64,000 nt of DNA from NCBI GenBank assembly GCA_023525975.1, contig CM042021.1:105445501-105509500 (forward strand). The letters run 5' to 3'. The stretch's first letter is position 1. The number at the start of each line of letters is the position of its first letter. The notes beneath the pieces were generated by a model that saw only the letters and a program-made list of their open reading frames with translations, was not told where the DNA came from and made no database searches. Source of the DNA: Smallanthus sonchifolius. Taxonomy: Eukaryota; Streptophyta; Magnoliopsida; Asterales; Asteraceae. A program made the translations under genes and the position numbers. Below, in pieces: positions 44,700 to 56,539 of the stretch.

Positions 44700-45898
44700 G
44701 AAAACGCTACTCCATGTAATGGTTCTGCTTTTCTGCCAACTGATTCTGACTCTCCGAGTTGGCAAGTAGCCGTGCAACCATGCCCTCCAAACTGGATTTA
44801 CCCTCAGGCACGGGTGGTGGACCGCTGCTAGAACCTTGGCCTTGAAACTGGCCCTGCTGAGGTTGAAACTAGAAACTCTGTCCCTGAGAATGGTGGGATT
44901 GATGCTAAAATGGGGGCGCTGAGTAAATCCGGGTGGTTACTGCCTATTGTTGCCAGACTTCCAACTGAAATCCAGGTGATTTCTCCACCCCGGATTATAT
45001 GTGTTGCTGTAGGGATTATTCTGCGGACGATTCTGGTTGGACATGAAATCAACCTGCTTGTGGGCCCCCTGATCCCCAACCTGACAAGCACTCGTGGGAT
45101 GCGCCCCACCAAAAACTCACACAAGGACTGGGCCTTGTGGACATGCATCTGATCAATCTTGGTGGAAAGTGCTTCCACCTGGGCAGCTAAAGAGGTAATT
45201 CCATCCACTTGATGGACACCCTGCCTTTGATTTCTCGCTCGGGAAGTATGCTGAGTGTAGCTCTTCGATGCCACCTTCTCTAGCAAGTCATACGCCTCCT
45301 GGGGTGTCTTCGTTCCAATGTCTCCACCCGTGTATGCGTCGATCAACTTCTTCCCTGTCATATCTAGACCATTGTAGAAGGTCTCACACTGCTGCCACTT
45401 CAACAATCCATGGTGGGGAACCTTCCGCATCAGTTCCTTGAATCTCTCCCACGCCTCATAGATCGTCTCCCCGTCGTCCTGCTGGAAAGAAAGAATCCTA
45501 GCCCTCAACTTTGCTGTGTTCTCCGGAGGGAAGTACCTCTCTAAGAATTTAGCAGCCATCTGGTCCCAAGTATTAATGGACCTATGGGGAAGTGACAGTA
45601 ACCAAGCCTTGGCTCGATCCCGTAAGGAAAACGGGAACAACCGGAGCCGAATAGCATCGTCGATAGCGTCACGAATTTTGAAAGTGGCGTAAATCTCTAA
45701 GAAACCGGCCAAATGAGTATTAGGATCCTCGTGATCCTTGCCATCAAACTGTCACATGTTCTGCACCATCTGTATAATGCTGGATTTGATCTCGAACTGA
45801 TGTGCTCCAACCGTCGATCAATTGATGCTCGATTCCAAACCCTCAAGTGTCGGTTTGCCAAAATCCGAAAGCGTCCGACCCGCATCCTCGTCCGCCAT
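44700..45898 (-). pseudogene. gag of element C
   Basis: ATG at 45898 begins MADEDAGRTL; a stop follows at 45828-45830, then a long block (45712-44828) with the retrotransposon gag core (LRDRAKAWLLSLP, FLERYFPPENTAK, ERFKELMRKVPHHG). A 1-bp deletion near 45112 shifts the frame before the CEVCGGAH-type zinc-binding segment. After the shift, stops occur at 44937, 44869 and 44707. It is a capsid/nucleocapsid gene in intact relatives. Confidence 0.88.
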
Positions 45899-46330
45899 CT
45901 CTTCTACCTCGTCAACAACAACCTCGTCAAACTCGAGTAACCAGGACACAAATCAGGAACGGTCTCACAATCTCTGATGAAGATCACGCTCCGGTTCTGA
46001 AGACGGCTCAGGAACCTCCTCGACGGTAGTTGAGAACATACACGATCTTCACGACAAGTTAGATTTAAATACGCGAACATAGGACAAAGAAAACACAAGT
46101 TAGACAAAAACAAAAATAAAATAATTGAAAAAAAATAAAAATGAAAAATAAAATGGAATAAAAACTTTACTAAAATATATATATATACAAATGAAGCTAA
46201 AAATAACAAGTAAAATGCAAAATATCTATACACAAAGAAATTACAAAATAACAAACAAGAAAACACGATTTGCACAAAAATATATATACTAAATGACTAA
46301 AAAGTAATTCCAATCGTTCTCGCAAAACCA
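45899..46330 (-). other. Leader of element C
   Basis: Very A-rich on +, between PBS and gag. No gene seen. Confidence 0.5.
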
Positions 46331-46350
46331 TATCCCCGGCAACGGTGCCA
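46331..46350 (-). other. Primer binding site of element C
   Basis: Minus-strand TGGCACCGTTGCCGGGGATA, the Athila-type PBS, differing by one base from the common TGGCGCCG form. It lies 6 nt from the LTR. Confidence 0.88.
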
Positions 46351-46356
46351 AAAACT

Positions 46357-46368
46357 TGATGGTGTGTA

Positions 46369-46405
<37 letters not shown>

Positions 46406-48159
46406 AGTATTGTTCACACGATTTGAGTTTTAAAATGAGTTTTCACCAAAGACTAATCACACACACGTCGGGCAAGTATACCCGTCGGATAGCAATATAG
46501 TAAAGGTAAGAACCGGATATCAATCCGTGGATACGATGGGAAACAATAATAGACTGAAACTAAGATTCATTCAAGTGATGGTACAAAGATATTTTGAAGA
46601 GTTTGTTTTAATTAACTAGCATGCAAATATATAAACTAAGCTAAGATCACAAGTAAAAAATCAAGGAGAAAATATCATTTCGGTGTCGAATCCATCTAGA
46701 ATACATTCAATACACTCATAGAAACATGGCAAATACACGAAATGTAAATTGACTAAATTCTCGCCAAAGATATCTAATCAAATGACCATTCGGAGAGCTA
46801 GCATGAATTACACAAACCAACCACCTAAAGTCATACAATGAAGCTCACACGTTTAACAATCATGTCAATGTTTATAAAGATTGAACTAGCTTCCGATTAA
46901 GGTACACTAATCCAAAAACTAGTTGGAAAGATAATATGAACAACACACTACCCACCTCAAGTTGATTAAATTAGACAACAATATGCATTTCTTCAACATA
47001 CAATGTTCATTAAAAGGTTACATAAATTAGGATAATGTGTCAACAATTCCTAGATAAACATAAAACTAAGCATGAAACATCATAACAAACACTTTGTCTT
47101 TCCAAACATAAGCATAAGGATACACATACACATATAATGATTCATAAACAAGACTTTTTTTCACCATTCCTAGTCAAATGCCATAAACTAGTATAAATAC
47201 ATACACCAATCCATGAATATACACATAAACCACAAGTTTTCCAACATAATATGGCATACACAAATACAAGTCTTGTAAACAACTTAAAATACTTGAATAC
47301 ATAATTTCATCGAAGAATAATCATACGGTTGTCATAACATTAACACAATAATTGCTAATAATCCATGAATGTTGTCAAATGTGTCTAAACTTCATCTAAA
47401 CCAAAGTGAACAAGAGTTTTAGCTCATCATGAACACAAAAATTACAAATAAACAGGGAAAAATAGTGAGAAACATGATATGAAAACAAGAATCTAACCAC
47501 TCCTCCAAGCCTAGATGTTGTTGTTGATGTATGGTGATCCTCTTGATGTTGTATCCTCTCCAAGAAGCTTGAAATATGGCTAGAACAAGGATGATACGAG
47601 CTGGAACAGTGGGTTTTTCTCCCTGGTTGCTTGATGTCTGAATGAGAGTTTAAGTTCTGTTTATATAGAAAAGGGGAGGCACGACCGTGCTAGGAGAGAA
47701 GGCACGATCATGCCTGGTACAAAGGCGCGGTCGTGTCTAGGTCTTAACACGACCGTGTGACAGAGGGTTGACCGATTCGGAGCTTCCATTGGGTCCCGCT
47801 GATCGAGGATGTACGGCTGTTCAGACTCACAAGGTGACACGCGACCGTGGGGAGTCAAGGCACGGTTGTGCCTTGAATTTTGGCTTGTCGCGGTCATGCA
47901 AGATGTGACACGACCGTGCCTAGGGTTTGCAAGCTTGGCACGGTCGTGCCAAGTAGGGGGCACGACCGTGCCTCCATCACAGAAACCCTAAAACTTCAAT
48001 TTTTTATTCTGGAATCCTCATGTTTGTTCACCAAGCTTCACAAAAACCTACAAAACAGGATATGAAGCAAATAAGTGTCTAAACGTTGAATATAACCAAG
48101 AATTGATCGTTAAATGAGCGAAGTTTTGTGCCAAATAGATGTGTAAATCTTAAACATCA
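46357..48159 (-). repeat. 5' LTR of element C
   Basis: TGATGGTGTG ... AAACATCA on +, with an expanded (AT)n tract at 46374-46400. TATA box (minus TTCTATATAA) at 47661-47670. Confidence 0.94.
47678..47972 (-). repeat. GGCACGACCGTGCC palindrome array, 5' LTR of C
   Basis: About nine copies, including 47678-47690, 47701-47714, 47859-47872, 47937-47950 and 47959-47972. The array abuts the TATA box on its upstream side in minus sense. Confidence 0.86.
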
Positions 48160-48760
48160 ACTTCGCACGTTTGACCAGCGAATAAATCAAGATAGAAGAA
48201 AGATATAATGGTTAAATATTAAGGATACCGAAACCTGTCAGGATACCGAGGTACATTGACGATCCAGGATGCTTAGCTGTAAAAGTGACCCCTAACAATT
48301 GTCCCCAAATTTAACAGCTGTCAATTACATCGACATCTATAAAATTTTTAAAATTCAAATGGTAAATGATGATAAGGTTGCGATGAGACTTTCCCGAATT
48401 CCAATGCGATTTAACCGTTCTCTCTCATTAAAATTCTTCATTTTCTTCTCTCTGAAGTTGCAGAAAAGGTACAAATTTTCTCTCGATCTTGCTCGACGAT
48501 CTAGGATGCTTAGCTGTAAAAGTGACCCCTAACAATTGTCCCCAAATTTAACAGCTGTCAATTACATCGACATCTATAAAATTTTTAAAATTCAAATGGT
48601 AAATGATGATAAGGTTGCGATGAGACTATCCCGAATTCCAATGCGATTTAACCGTTCTATCTCATTAAAATTCTTCATCTTCTTCTCTCTGAAGTTGCAG
48701 AAAAGGTACAAATTTTCTCTCGATCTTGCTTTTCTTTTGCAATAATCATTCGTTTCTCAA
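48160..48760 (+). promoter_or_regulatory. Element D right part: duplicated promoter-like segment
   Basis: A 237-bp unit occurs twice in tandem (about 48258-48494 and 48495-48730) with very few differences. Each copy holds CTATAAAATTTTT and a CT-rich leader ending in CTCTCGATCTTGCT. The second copy leads into an ATG at 48761. Confidence 0.65.
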
Positions 48761-50579
48761 ATGGGTAAAAAACAACTAACCCGCTCTCAAGCTTCGGCTA
48801 CCATCGAATCAGTGGATGACTTTTCTGACCAAGGGTTGCTCAACAATCCTGATCAGGAGAAATGCACTTTCACCGATCAGGATATTAAGCTTTTGCAAAC
48901 TTCAAACGTTTTTCCTGGAAAAACTGTATTTAGAGTTTTCGACCCGAAGGTCAGAGTTGATTTCTCGCACCGACTTGGGTCTGCTTCTTAGCTTACCATT
49001 TCACTCTCGGTTTTGGCTATCCCTTTCCACCACTGATTTCCGAGTTTTTTAAGGTTATCGGTTTGAGTTATTCTCAAGTCATGCCCATGGCTTGGAGAAT
49101 CTTGTATACCCTAGAACATCTTAATTGCCTTCATTCTCTTACTATCGGTATCCCTAAAATAGCTAGTGTGTATAACCTGAGAACCCATGGATCCGCCCGG
49201 ATCGTTTTCCAAGTAAAGTCTGGTTGTACGCCTTTGGTCCTTAGAGTTACTCAAAATGATACTGGCCGGAGGGGTAAATTCTTTTTCCTGAAACGAGATT
49301 CTATCCCAGATGGGGATCTTTTGCCTCTCCGATGGGTTAAAAAGGGAAGGATATGGTCATGATCCTTAGTTTAGATACAAGAGTATTTATTTGTTTCTTA
49401 GAAATCTCTTCTTGTCTTTATGCAGCTCCCAAACTTTCTGACCTCCCTCCCGCTCGAAGTGATACCAACAAAAGATTAGAGGCTTTGTTATAGATCCCTG
49501 CTCCTGAAAGATCCTTTAATTTGGAGTCTGCTATTAGTGAAGCTAGATTTAATACTCACTATTTCGAGCCCAGCATGTCTTCAGGTAAGAAAAACTTTCT
49601 CCCACTAGCATTTATACGACTGTGGATTATCCCTAATCTTTATAGGAATCATGAATTATGAGTTGTACCTGATAAACAAATAGAAAGATTTATTTGAACA
49701 TCAATTAAACAAAAGTTTAGAAATTTAACCCATAATTCAATTACAGGTGTCCGCAAATCAAGCTTCGCCCTCGATGATATTGACAGCATGGTGTCCAAAG
49801 GTAAGGTGATCAAGAAAGAACGACTGATCCCTGAGGCTTCCAAGCCTGAGATTCCGACTCCACGTCTCAAGATCTCCGTAGGCAAAAATAGGAAACCCTG
49901 CGAGGCAGCTGATGCCGCTATCTATGAGGGAATGGATTATGTCGATGCCTACAAGAAGCTTCATGTCCTTGGCCACTTGGTAAGTTGTTAACAGTATCTC
50001 GGATCCTGAGTCCGTATTAAAGAAATTCTAACATATTCATTCCTTGCGGGGCCTTGAACAAATGACCAGATTCTACGAATTGCTTGCAAAGGAAACTAAT
50101 GAAGCCAAGCAGATGGTTAGTGATTTGCAAAATATAGCAGCCGCTAAGGACAAGAAGATGGCAGAGGAGGCCAAGGAGCTGAGACGGGTGAAAGGGGAGC
50201 TAGAGGATGCCTATGCGAAGTACTCCCATGATCTTGAAGAATCCTATGAACAAGCCAAGAATTCAGCCGCAATCTCTATATTTTAAGCCAGGATAAAGCT
50301 GGCTAAGGAGGCTGAAGACAAGGATTTTGATCGATTAGCTTGGGATGTCCATGGGTGGAAGAAGATCATGGCAGAGCTAGGGGCGAGCTGGTCCAAGACG
50401 ATGAAGTGGAAAAGCAGGCAGATGAGGCTGAAGCCAACGTGAAGGTGGCGAAGAAGGCGGTGGAACATGACGATGACGGTGATAAAGAGAAGATTCGTAC
50501 AAGTACACTAGTTAGTAGAGGAAATGGGACAACCGTGCTCCTATATGAACAAACGTGCTCGCCCTTTTTCTGCCTCTAA
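48761..50579 (+). pseudogene. Decayed intron-containing gene of the putative gypsy-type transposon family (PF04195-like) with coiled coil
   Basis: ATG at 48761 opens a frame (MGKKQLTRSQAS) that must shift by one near 48975 to continue through YPFPPLISEFFKVIGLSY, then MPMAWRILYTLEHLNCLH and GKFFFLKRDSIPDGDLLPLRW (to 49360). This block resembles the plant family annotated as putative gypsy-type transposon. Later exons are suggested by an acceptor before 49424, a TCAG|GTAAG donor at 49580, an acceptor before 49747 and a TTG|GTAAG donor at 49980. The C-terminal part (50044-50470) is Lys/Glu/Ala-rich coiled coil. Stops and a spoiled acceptor (GCGG near 50045) show it is dead. Confidence 0.6.
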
Positions 50580-50860
50580 ATAGCAACTGGAGCCTCAGTT
50601 GTTAATGTGCTCTTCAAGGGGTGAAACCTACTGTTCTAGCCCATTTTTCTGTAAATATAAGTGTACCAAGTAGTGTAGTAGGCTAATTAACCATATTCAA
50701 GAATCAAGAAGCATTGTATACTCTATTCACTTGGCATTCGTTTGATCCTTGGATCATTCCATGACTACTGATTTTATATATACACACTACACAACACATC
50801 AGTCATGAAAATCTTTTTAAAGTTGTACTTAAAGAGAAAATCATAAGCTAGAAATATGAT

Positions 50861-51193
50861 ATGAATCAGGATATGTTTATCATTAATAGAAATAAAGGCA
50901 AGTTTCAATACTTTGCTAATGGACATGATTTGGTGAAGCTTCCTCAGATTGATCTAAGGGCTTTAGCCAAATTAAAACTACACAATCCTGGTGCATTTCC
51001 TAGAGGAAATGATTTTGAAAAGTTTCTCAGACAAAAGTGCAGAGATAATTTTTCGTTTATCAACCAACCAAATAAAATCAAGAAATTATTTGAGGAAGGT
51101 GAAGGGTCCGGTAAAAATCATGTCTCTAGATTGGTAGATCCATTTTTACCATCAGGATCTCCAATGCCTAGAGCTAAACCTCAAAAAAGCTAA
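50861..51193 (+). CDS. Orphan 110-aa ORF, unknown
   Basis: ATG at 50861, intact, ending in TAA at 51191-51193. The N-terminus is MNQDMFIINRNKGKFQYF; the middle has IDLRALAKLKLHNPGAFPRG and a basic segment; the C-terminus is Gly/Ser/Pro-rich. There is no signal peptide, membrane segment or known motif. It lies between the coiled-coil pseudogene and a TIR element. It may be a remnant of a retroelement gag or a truncated gene; the complete frame in AT-rich DNA is the only support. Confidence 0.4.
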   Translation: MNQDMFIINRNKGKFQYFANGHDLVKLPQIDLRALAKLKLHNPGAFPRGNDFEKFLRQKCRDNFSFINQPNKIKKLFEEGEGSGKNHVSRLVDPFLPSGSPMPRAKPQKS

Positions 51194-51383
51194 AGCAATT
51201 ATACCACATCACAACCAATCAAGAATACAAGATCACTTATCTAATCCTCAAGAAATCTCAGCTTATATTTTTTTACTCTTTCGACACTTGTAAATTAATT
51301 ATTTTGTGATAATCTATCATATTTATCCATTTCATTTCATAAGTGTTCATACACCCATACATTGGGTACAATTATTTTAAATT

Positions 51384-51419
<36 letters not shown>
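51194..51419. repeat. AT-rich spacer ending in an (AT)n microsatellite
   Basis: No gene seen. About 29 nt of alternating AT directly precede the TIR element. Confidence 0.6.
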
Positions 51420-51422
<3 letters not shown>

Positions 51423-52836
51423 AGAGGATCAAGAGAAAACCACAAAGTTAGGCGAAAACCAAGAAAACCAGTTTCAACCAATCACATAATTTAGAATTCT
51501 TTTTATTTTATTTTTATTTAAAGGGTATTTCAGTAAACTTATATCAAACTATTTTTGGTATTAATTTTAATTTTAATTAAATCTATTCTTTCTTTCTCTA
51601 ATAATTAGGTTTGTTTTTAAATTTTGAATTACTAGAATCCATTAGAGATTCATTCCATATTTCAAATTCACAATTCAAAATTAGTTTCACAAATCAAAAT
51701 CACAATTAAATTAGTCTCTGTACAACGAATTAGACATTTCGGTTCACGTAGGACGGTTGTGGTAGAGAAGTTTTTTTCATCAATATGTTAAAATTATTAT
51801 TTTAGGCTCTTTTATATATATGCATTTAGCATATACATTAATTGATGATAGAAAAGTTTGGTTCAAAGATTTTCATATCACACTTTTTACAATGAAATAA
51901 CATTAGACAACAAAATCATTGTTTTTTATTTGAATTGTGATTTTCAAGTGATGTACTATCTGGAACAATTTCAGATGGTGTTCATCATGTTCATCTTCAT
52001 TTTTTTGTATGAGCTACATATACGTAACTCGTAAGACCTACGTATACGTAACTCGGTTCTTCTTCCTGTTTTTGTGTTATGTTGACCCATTCTATGAGCT
52101 ACGTATACGTAACTCGTAACATCCATATCATCTGCACTTGTAACATCCACATCATCTTCACACGTAACCTGATTACATATACGTAAACAGATTTGCTAAC
52201 CTGTTTACATATACGTAACCCATTATATTTGATACTTATTACATATACGTAATCAATATATGCTAACTACATATATATATATGTATATGACTTCAACAAA
52301 TATGTACATAACATGTGAAAATGGTTATAAGTTTGCTAGTTATATTTATACATACACAGTACATACATTTTTGTAATCAATAATCATTCATGCTAACACA
52401 TTTGCGCTAAAAGTAATTATTATGTAAGTAACATAATAAAAAAACATACATGCATACGTATACGTAATTGTAGCAGCCTGTTCGAGAACCGAAAAGTAAC
52501 AATTTCAATTCTAATATTTACTTTAGAAGGCATCCAAACACTTATCTAAACTTGGAATCTCATTTTTGTAACAAAAATTATTATAACTTGATAAATTTAT
52601 TATGAGAGAGACTATGAAATATTTTATTGGGATTTCATTAATGATTTCAATCAGTTTCCAAGTTTAAAGGTGATAAAATACCTGAGTTACCCTTCAAGGA
52701 CCGGAAAGTAACAATTTATATTTAATATTTACATCTCCACCCTTATTGATATCCACCATAGATCAAAAGTAATCAATGGTTATTATTAGTTTTTTTGGTT
52801 TTCTTATAACTATTGGTTTTCTCTAGAACCTCACCC
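51420..52836. mobile_element. MITE-like TIR element, 1.4 kb
   Basis: Left end GGGAGAGGATCAAGAGAAAA and right end (reverse complement) GGGTGAGGTTCTAGAGAAAA form imperfect terminal inverted repeats of about 40 bp. Both sides are TATATATA, so the target duplication cannot be read. There is no transposase frame. The superfamily is undetermined. Confidence 0.65.
52013..52252. repeat. Cluster of TACGTATACGTA-type palindromes
   Basis: About seven copies of ACRTATACGTAA inside the TIR element, some exact palindromes (TACGTATACGTA), irregularly spaced. Another lies near 52455. Confidence 0.7.
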
Positions 52837-54192
52837 TATATATATATATATAAATATTTATATAAGAAATTATATAAATAATTGTTACTATCCTATTAAA
52901 TAATAACATATGTATATTTGTAAATATATATATAAATACATATATTTTGCTATGCTAAATAAATCAGTGATACAACTCTTAATATTAAATAAAACTTATA
53001 AGTTTTAATGGTGTGTTTACATTTTCTACATATACATATAAATGTATGTATTTAACTATAGATAAATATTTAAATATGTATATTTGGTTATATTAAACAA
53101 ACCATTGATACAATTTGCAAGTTTATAAAAATAGAAATTATCTATTAATAAATTAATAGGTTAGATTTATAAAAACCAATATTTTTTTATATATAAAAGA
53201 ATTCATGGTTAGACTTTATAAAAAGAAGGCTTATGAATAAATTGAAAACAATGGCATTTGATTTTTAACTAATAAACCAAACCTTGAACCCCCCAACCCC
53301 CCCCCCCCCTCTTTTGCATTGAACCCCATTCAAATAGCTTGAACCCTTTTGAAACCAAGTTTGAACTCCTTTTTCCTCAACTCTGCACCCGGGACATGAG
53401 CAAACCAATTTTGACTTCAGGAAAGTCAAACCCACTTCAATCCACCTCAATTCGCCCAAAATCGATACATTTAATGTTTGCTGATCGTGTAGAAGAGTTA
53501 CCCGACTAACTATCAATGTTTAAAACGATTCAATTTCATCATAATCAAGGTTTTAATCTGTCTTTGGGGGTTTCGAATTGGGTTTCAATGGAGTCACCGA
53601 ATCACGTCCTAATCATGTAATACACAACGGTTACAGATAATTATTCATAGTACAAATCCTCCTAAACGAACCTATATCACATTACTATCGAATTTCAGTC
53701 AAAAAAATGTCTCTTTTTCTCCCTCGGGTCGCGACAGCAGATGGAGCGCAAATCCATCTTGTTCGCCGAATTAAGGATCAAATCCCAGGTTTTTCTCGCA
53801 ACCACTCACTCGATTTGGACCACCTATACTTTTGCCCTGTGTATTGAGTCACAATTCCTTGTTAGCTTGGGAGGTTAGGGTTTTGATTTGGGAATGATTC
53901 GGGAAGAAGGTGCTCGGAACTCCTTGGTTAACAACAATACGTTTCTTAAATCCTAAACACGCACTGCCATGTCTAGCGGTTATAACAAATCCCTCATACA
54001 CAAGATGTCGCGGGTTCTAGACCCGGCCTCAGCATTCTTTTTTTTTTCTTTTTGAAAATATCTCCTTGGTTGCTTGTCCTCTCTCTCACAAACACACATA
54101 TATATAGTCATATATATATATTTGAACCCTTTGTACTTTGATAGAGATAAAAATAATATTTTTTAATAACAAAACTTAAACCAATAGATTAT

Positions 54193-54251
<59 letters not shown>

Positions 54252-55040
54252 TCTTTTGGATGTATAAACATATACACATATATATTTTTGTTATAAATCA
54301 ATCCTTTCAGAAATGTTAATTAAGTTATTACTTCGTTACCATCTTATATTTCAAAAGCGTGACAAACATTATTGTATTTAAATCTTTTTAATTATAAACA
54401 ACTTTTAAAATTATAAAATAATCGTGTTTGTAATGTCATTACTTTTAAAGGGATTATGTATATATATTTTTGTCTAAACCTTTAAAACGTCATGACCTAT
54501 GTATAGCAATACGATTTTTAGTGTTATTAATATTATAATCATTCTATTACAAAATTATTATAGTATTAATACTATCACAATTAACATAATATCATTAACA
54601 AAATAATGATTTCTAGTTAAATAACTGGATGTTTCATAAATAATAACATGATTTGACGCTACAATTCGCTTATTTCAAACTATATAAAAATATCATTTTA
54701 TAATGATGCTTCGTCGTTAAATAATTAATCTCACTAATTAGAATTTTCATAAATAGAAAACTCGTATAACAAATATTTACTTGTGATATTCATATAAACA
54801 TTATTATGTTGCTTCAACTTTTTCTTAACATGACATTTAATTTGAAATTTATTTGATACCAAGTTTTATTTTACAAACAAAAGTCAATAAAACATTATTT
54901 CCTGAAACTTGATTTATACATTTAACTTGATATCATAATAGATCAAACCTTTAATAATCCCTCATTCATTCGTTCAAAATTTTAAAGTCTAAATCGACCC
55001 ATTCTTTCCCTTTAGGCATTTCTATATATTAATTATGTAT
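52837..55040. other. AT-rich intergenic DNA
   Basis: No credible gene. It contains a C-rich tract (53288-53310), a CT-rich segment (53700-53800) and an (AT)n microsatellite at 54197-54247. The left part of the 5' LTR of E may be hidden here, but I cannot find its start. Confidence 0.5.
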
Positions 55041-55815
55041 AATTAATTATTTAGGACATCGATAAACCGGTTCGATCGTCCTCACGGTCTAGTTCAAGTT
55101 TGGACCACAATATCAAGGTGAGTTTACATAACCCCTTTTTCCTTTTTTATACTTTTGGGGTGAAACATGTCTACAATTACATTACTTACACAATTCAGTA
55201 CATTTGTTCTTATGCAAATGTCTTTATGCTTTATGTCTTAAACTGCTTGGTGACTAAAACGTGTGTTCATATTAGTACAATCATTAACTTGTGCGACAGG
55301 CCTAAGGTAGTACCTAAGATGATCATTTATAGGGGAAACTGATACATTACTTAACACGAACCTTGACAGGTTAGTGTATACATTTGGTACTTCACACAGT
55401 CCGGGGGACTGTGCATACATATTTACACGGTTTTATTGTACGCTTGGAACCTTGTATGTTTTCACATTCAAGCTTTAGACACGCTTTGAACATATTGAAT
55501 TGTAAACTTTACTTAACTTTGTTTGGTGTCAAAACCTATGTTTCTCACCAACTACTTGTAATTGACAGTTACTTACATGTTTCAGGTGCACCCATTTGAG
55601 GACTAGTCTTGATCATATACGACCATGAACTTAGTTAAATTTAATCCAAACTTTGATTATATTAGATTTCTTTTGTACAATGTATATCTTATTTCCTTGT
55701 AATAAATACTTAATATGATGGAATAAATATTGAAACTTATTAAATAGTTGGTCATGTGCTTTTGAACAACCGCATCAGCCCCGACGTAAAATCCGCCGTC
55801 GGCCGGGGTGTGACA
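55041..55815 (+). repeat. 5' LTR of element E, 3' part
   Basis: Ends CGGGGTGTGACA before the PBS. 55111-55170 matches the LTR of A around its splice-donor-like site (AGGTGAGTTT, CATAACCCCT, TTTTGGGG). The left limit is set by homology only. Confidence 0.6.
55118..55585 (+). other. Possible leader intron in the LTR of E
   Basis: Donor AAG|GTGAGT at 55118 and acceptor CATGTTTCAG| at 55585, 468 nt, matching the arrangement in A. Confidence 0.35.
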
Positions 55816-55817
55816 GA

Positions 55818-55832
55818 TTGGTATCAGAGCCA
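55818..55832 (+). other. Primer binding site of element E
   Basis: TTGGTATCAGAGCCATGG, matching the initiator methionine tRNA complement, two bases after the LTR. Confidence 0.88.
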
Positions 55833-56482
55833 TGGTTATAGGGAATTAGGTTATTAGACACATATGACCTAGACTATAACCTAGGAGTCCCAAACATGAG
55901 TTTAACTCGTGTATTCTACTAGGAACTCCACTCTATACTCATTATACACATACTTACATCCACTTTCTTATCTACATCTACCTATTTCTATCTACGTAGT
56001 GCAAATACATGAACTGCAGCATTCAAAAGACTACATGAAACTATTTGAAACTACATGGATTACTTGAAACATATTTCTAGACTATAGTCTATAACTTTAG
56101 GATACCCTTGTGTAATTATCCTACATATCTGGTGTATAACATTACATGATACAATACGAATTATCTTATGTGCTATGTTACTTGATAACCTACATGTTCA
56201 CAAAAAACTACTACTGTGATACCTTATTTGCTACACTATTTGAATTGTCTACACAATACCTATTTGATATTACTAAATGCTATCCTAAGTTTTGCCATAC
56301 AAGACTTTATACACATTTATATTTTACACATCATCACTAATTAGTTATAGAAAGATTCAAACTCTTAGGCCCAATGCCTATTAAAATTGTAAAATCCTGT
56401 CAAAGTTTTGGGTTCTGAAAAAAAAATTAATAGAGAACATGTGCAATCCATAGGGTGAACGCCTGTACCTTAGGTCTTTTGT

Positions 56483-56539
56483 CTAGGAAAGCATTTCATA
56501 TAAATCCAAATCAACCGAAGGATCCGTATGCTTTCCTGG
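56483..56539 (+). promoter_or_regulatory. Conserved leader stem-loop, copy 1 in E
   Basis: Arms CTAGGAAAGCAT (56483-56494) and ATGCTTTCCTGG (56528-56539): 12 pairs with one wobble. The loop has ATAAATC, and GGGAA follows the stem, as in B and G. Confidence 0.65.

Larger units (their letters stand above)
34525..48159 (-). mobile_element. Element C: Athila-type Ty3/gypsy retrotransposon, 13.6 kb
   Basis: Perfect 5-bp target duplication ACTTC (34520-34524 and 48160-48164). LTRs of 1785 and 1803 bp. The PBS matches the Athila type (GGCACCGTTGCCGGGG). Domain order on the minus strand: gag, protease, RT, RNase H, integrase, then an Athila ORF-1/env-like region. No chromodomain. Many stops make it defective. 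The first 330 bp of the two LTRs differ at roughly 4% of sites. Confidence 0.95.

Noticed and set aside
48299..48745. Two nearly identical small ORFs (77 and 69 codons)
   Set aside because: They lie in the duplicated promoter-like unit, lack a normal ATG start and are a by-product of the tandem repeat.
54197..54247. Long (AT)n tract as a centromere or replication-origin signal
   Set aside because: It is an ordinary microsatellite; similar tracts occur at 31567, 46374 and 51391 with no satellite arrays nearby.
52837..55040. Possible host gene in the only stretch free of recognised elements
   Set aside because: No frame with domain or codon bias on either strand; the longest (53516-53265 minus) is low-complexity sequence over a C-tract.
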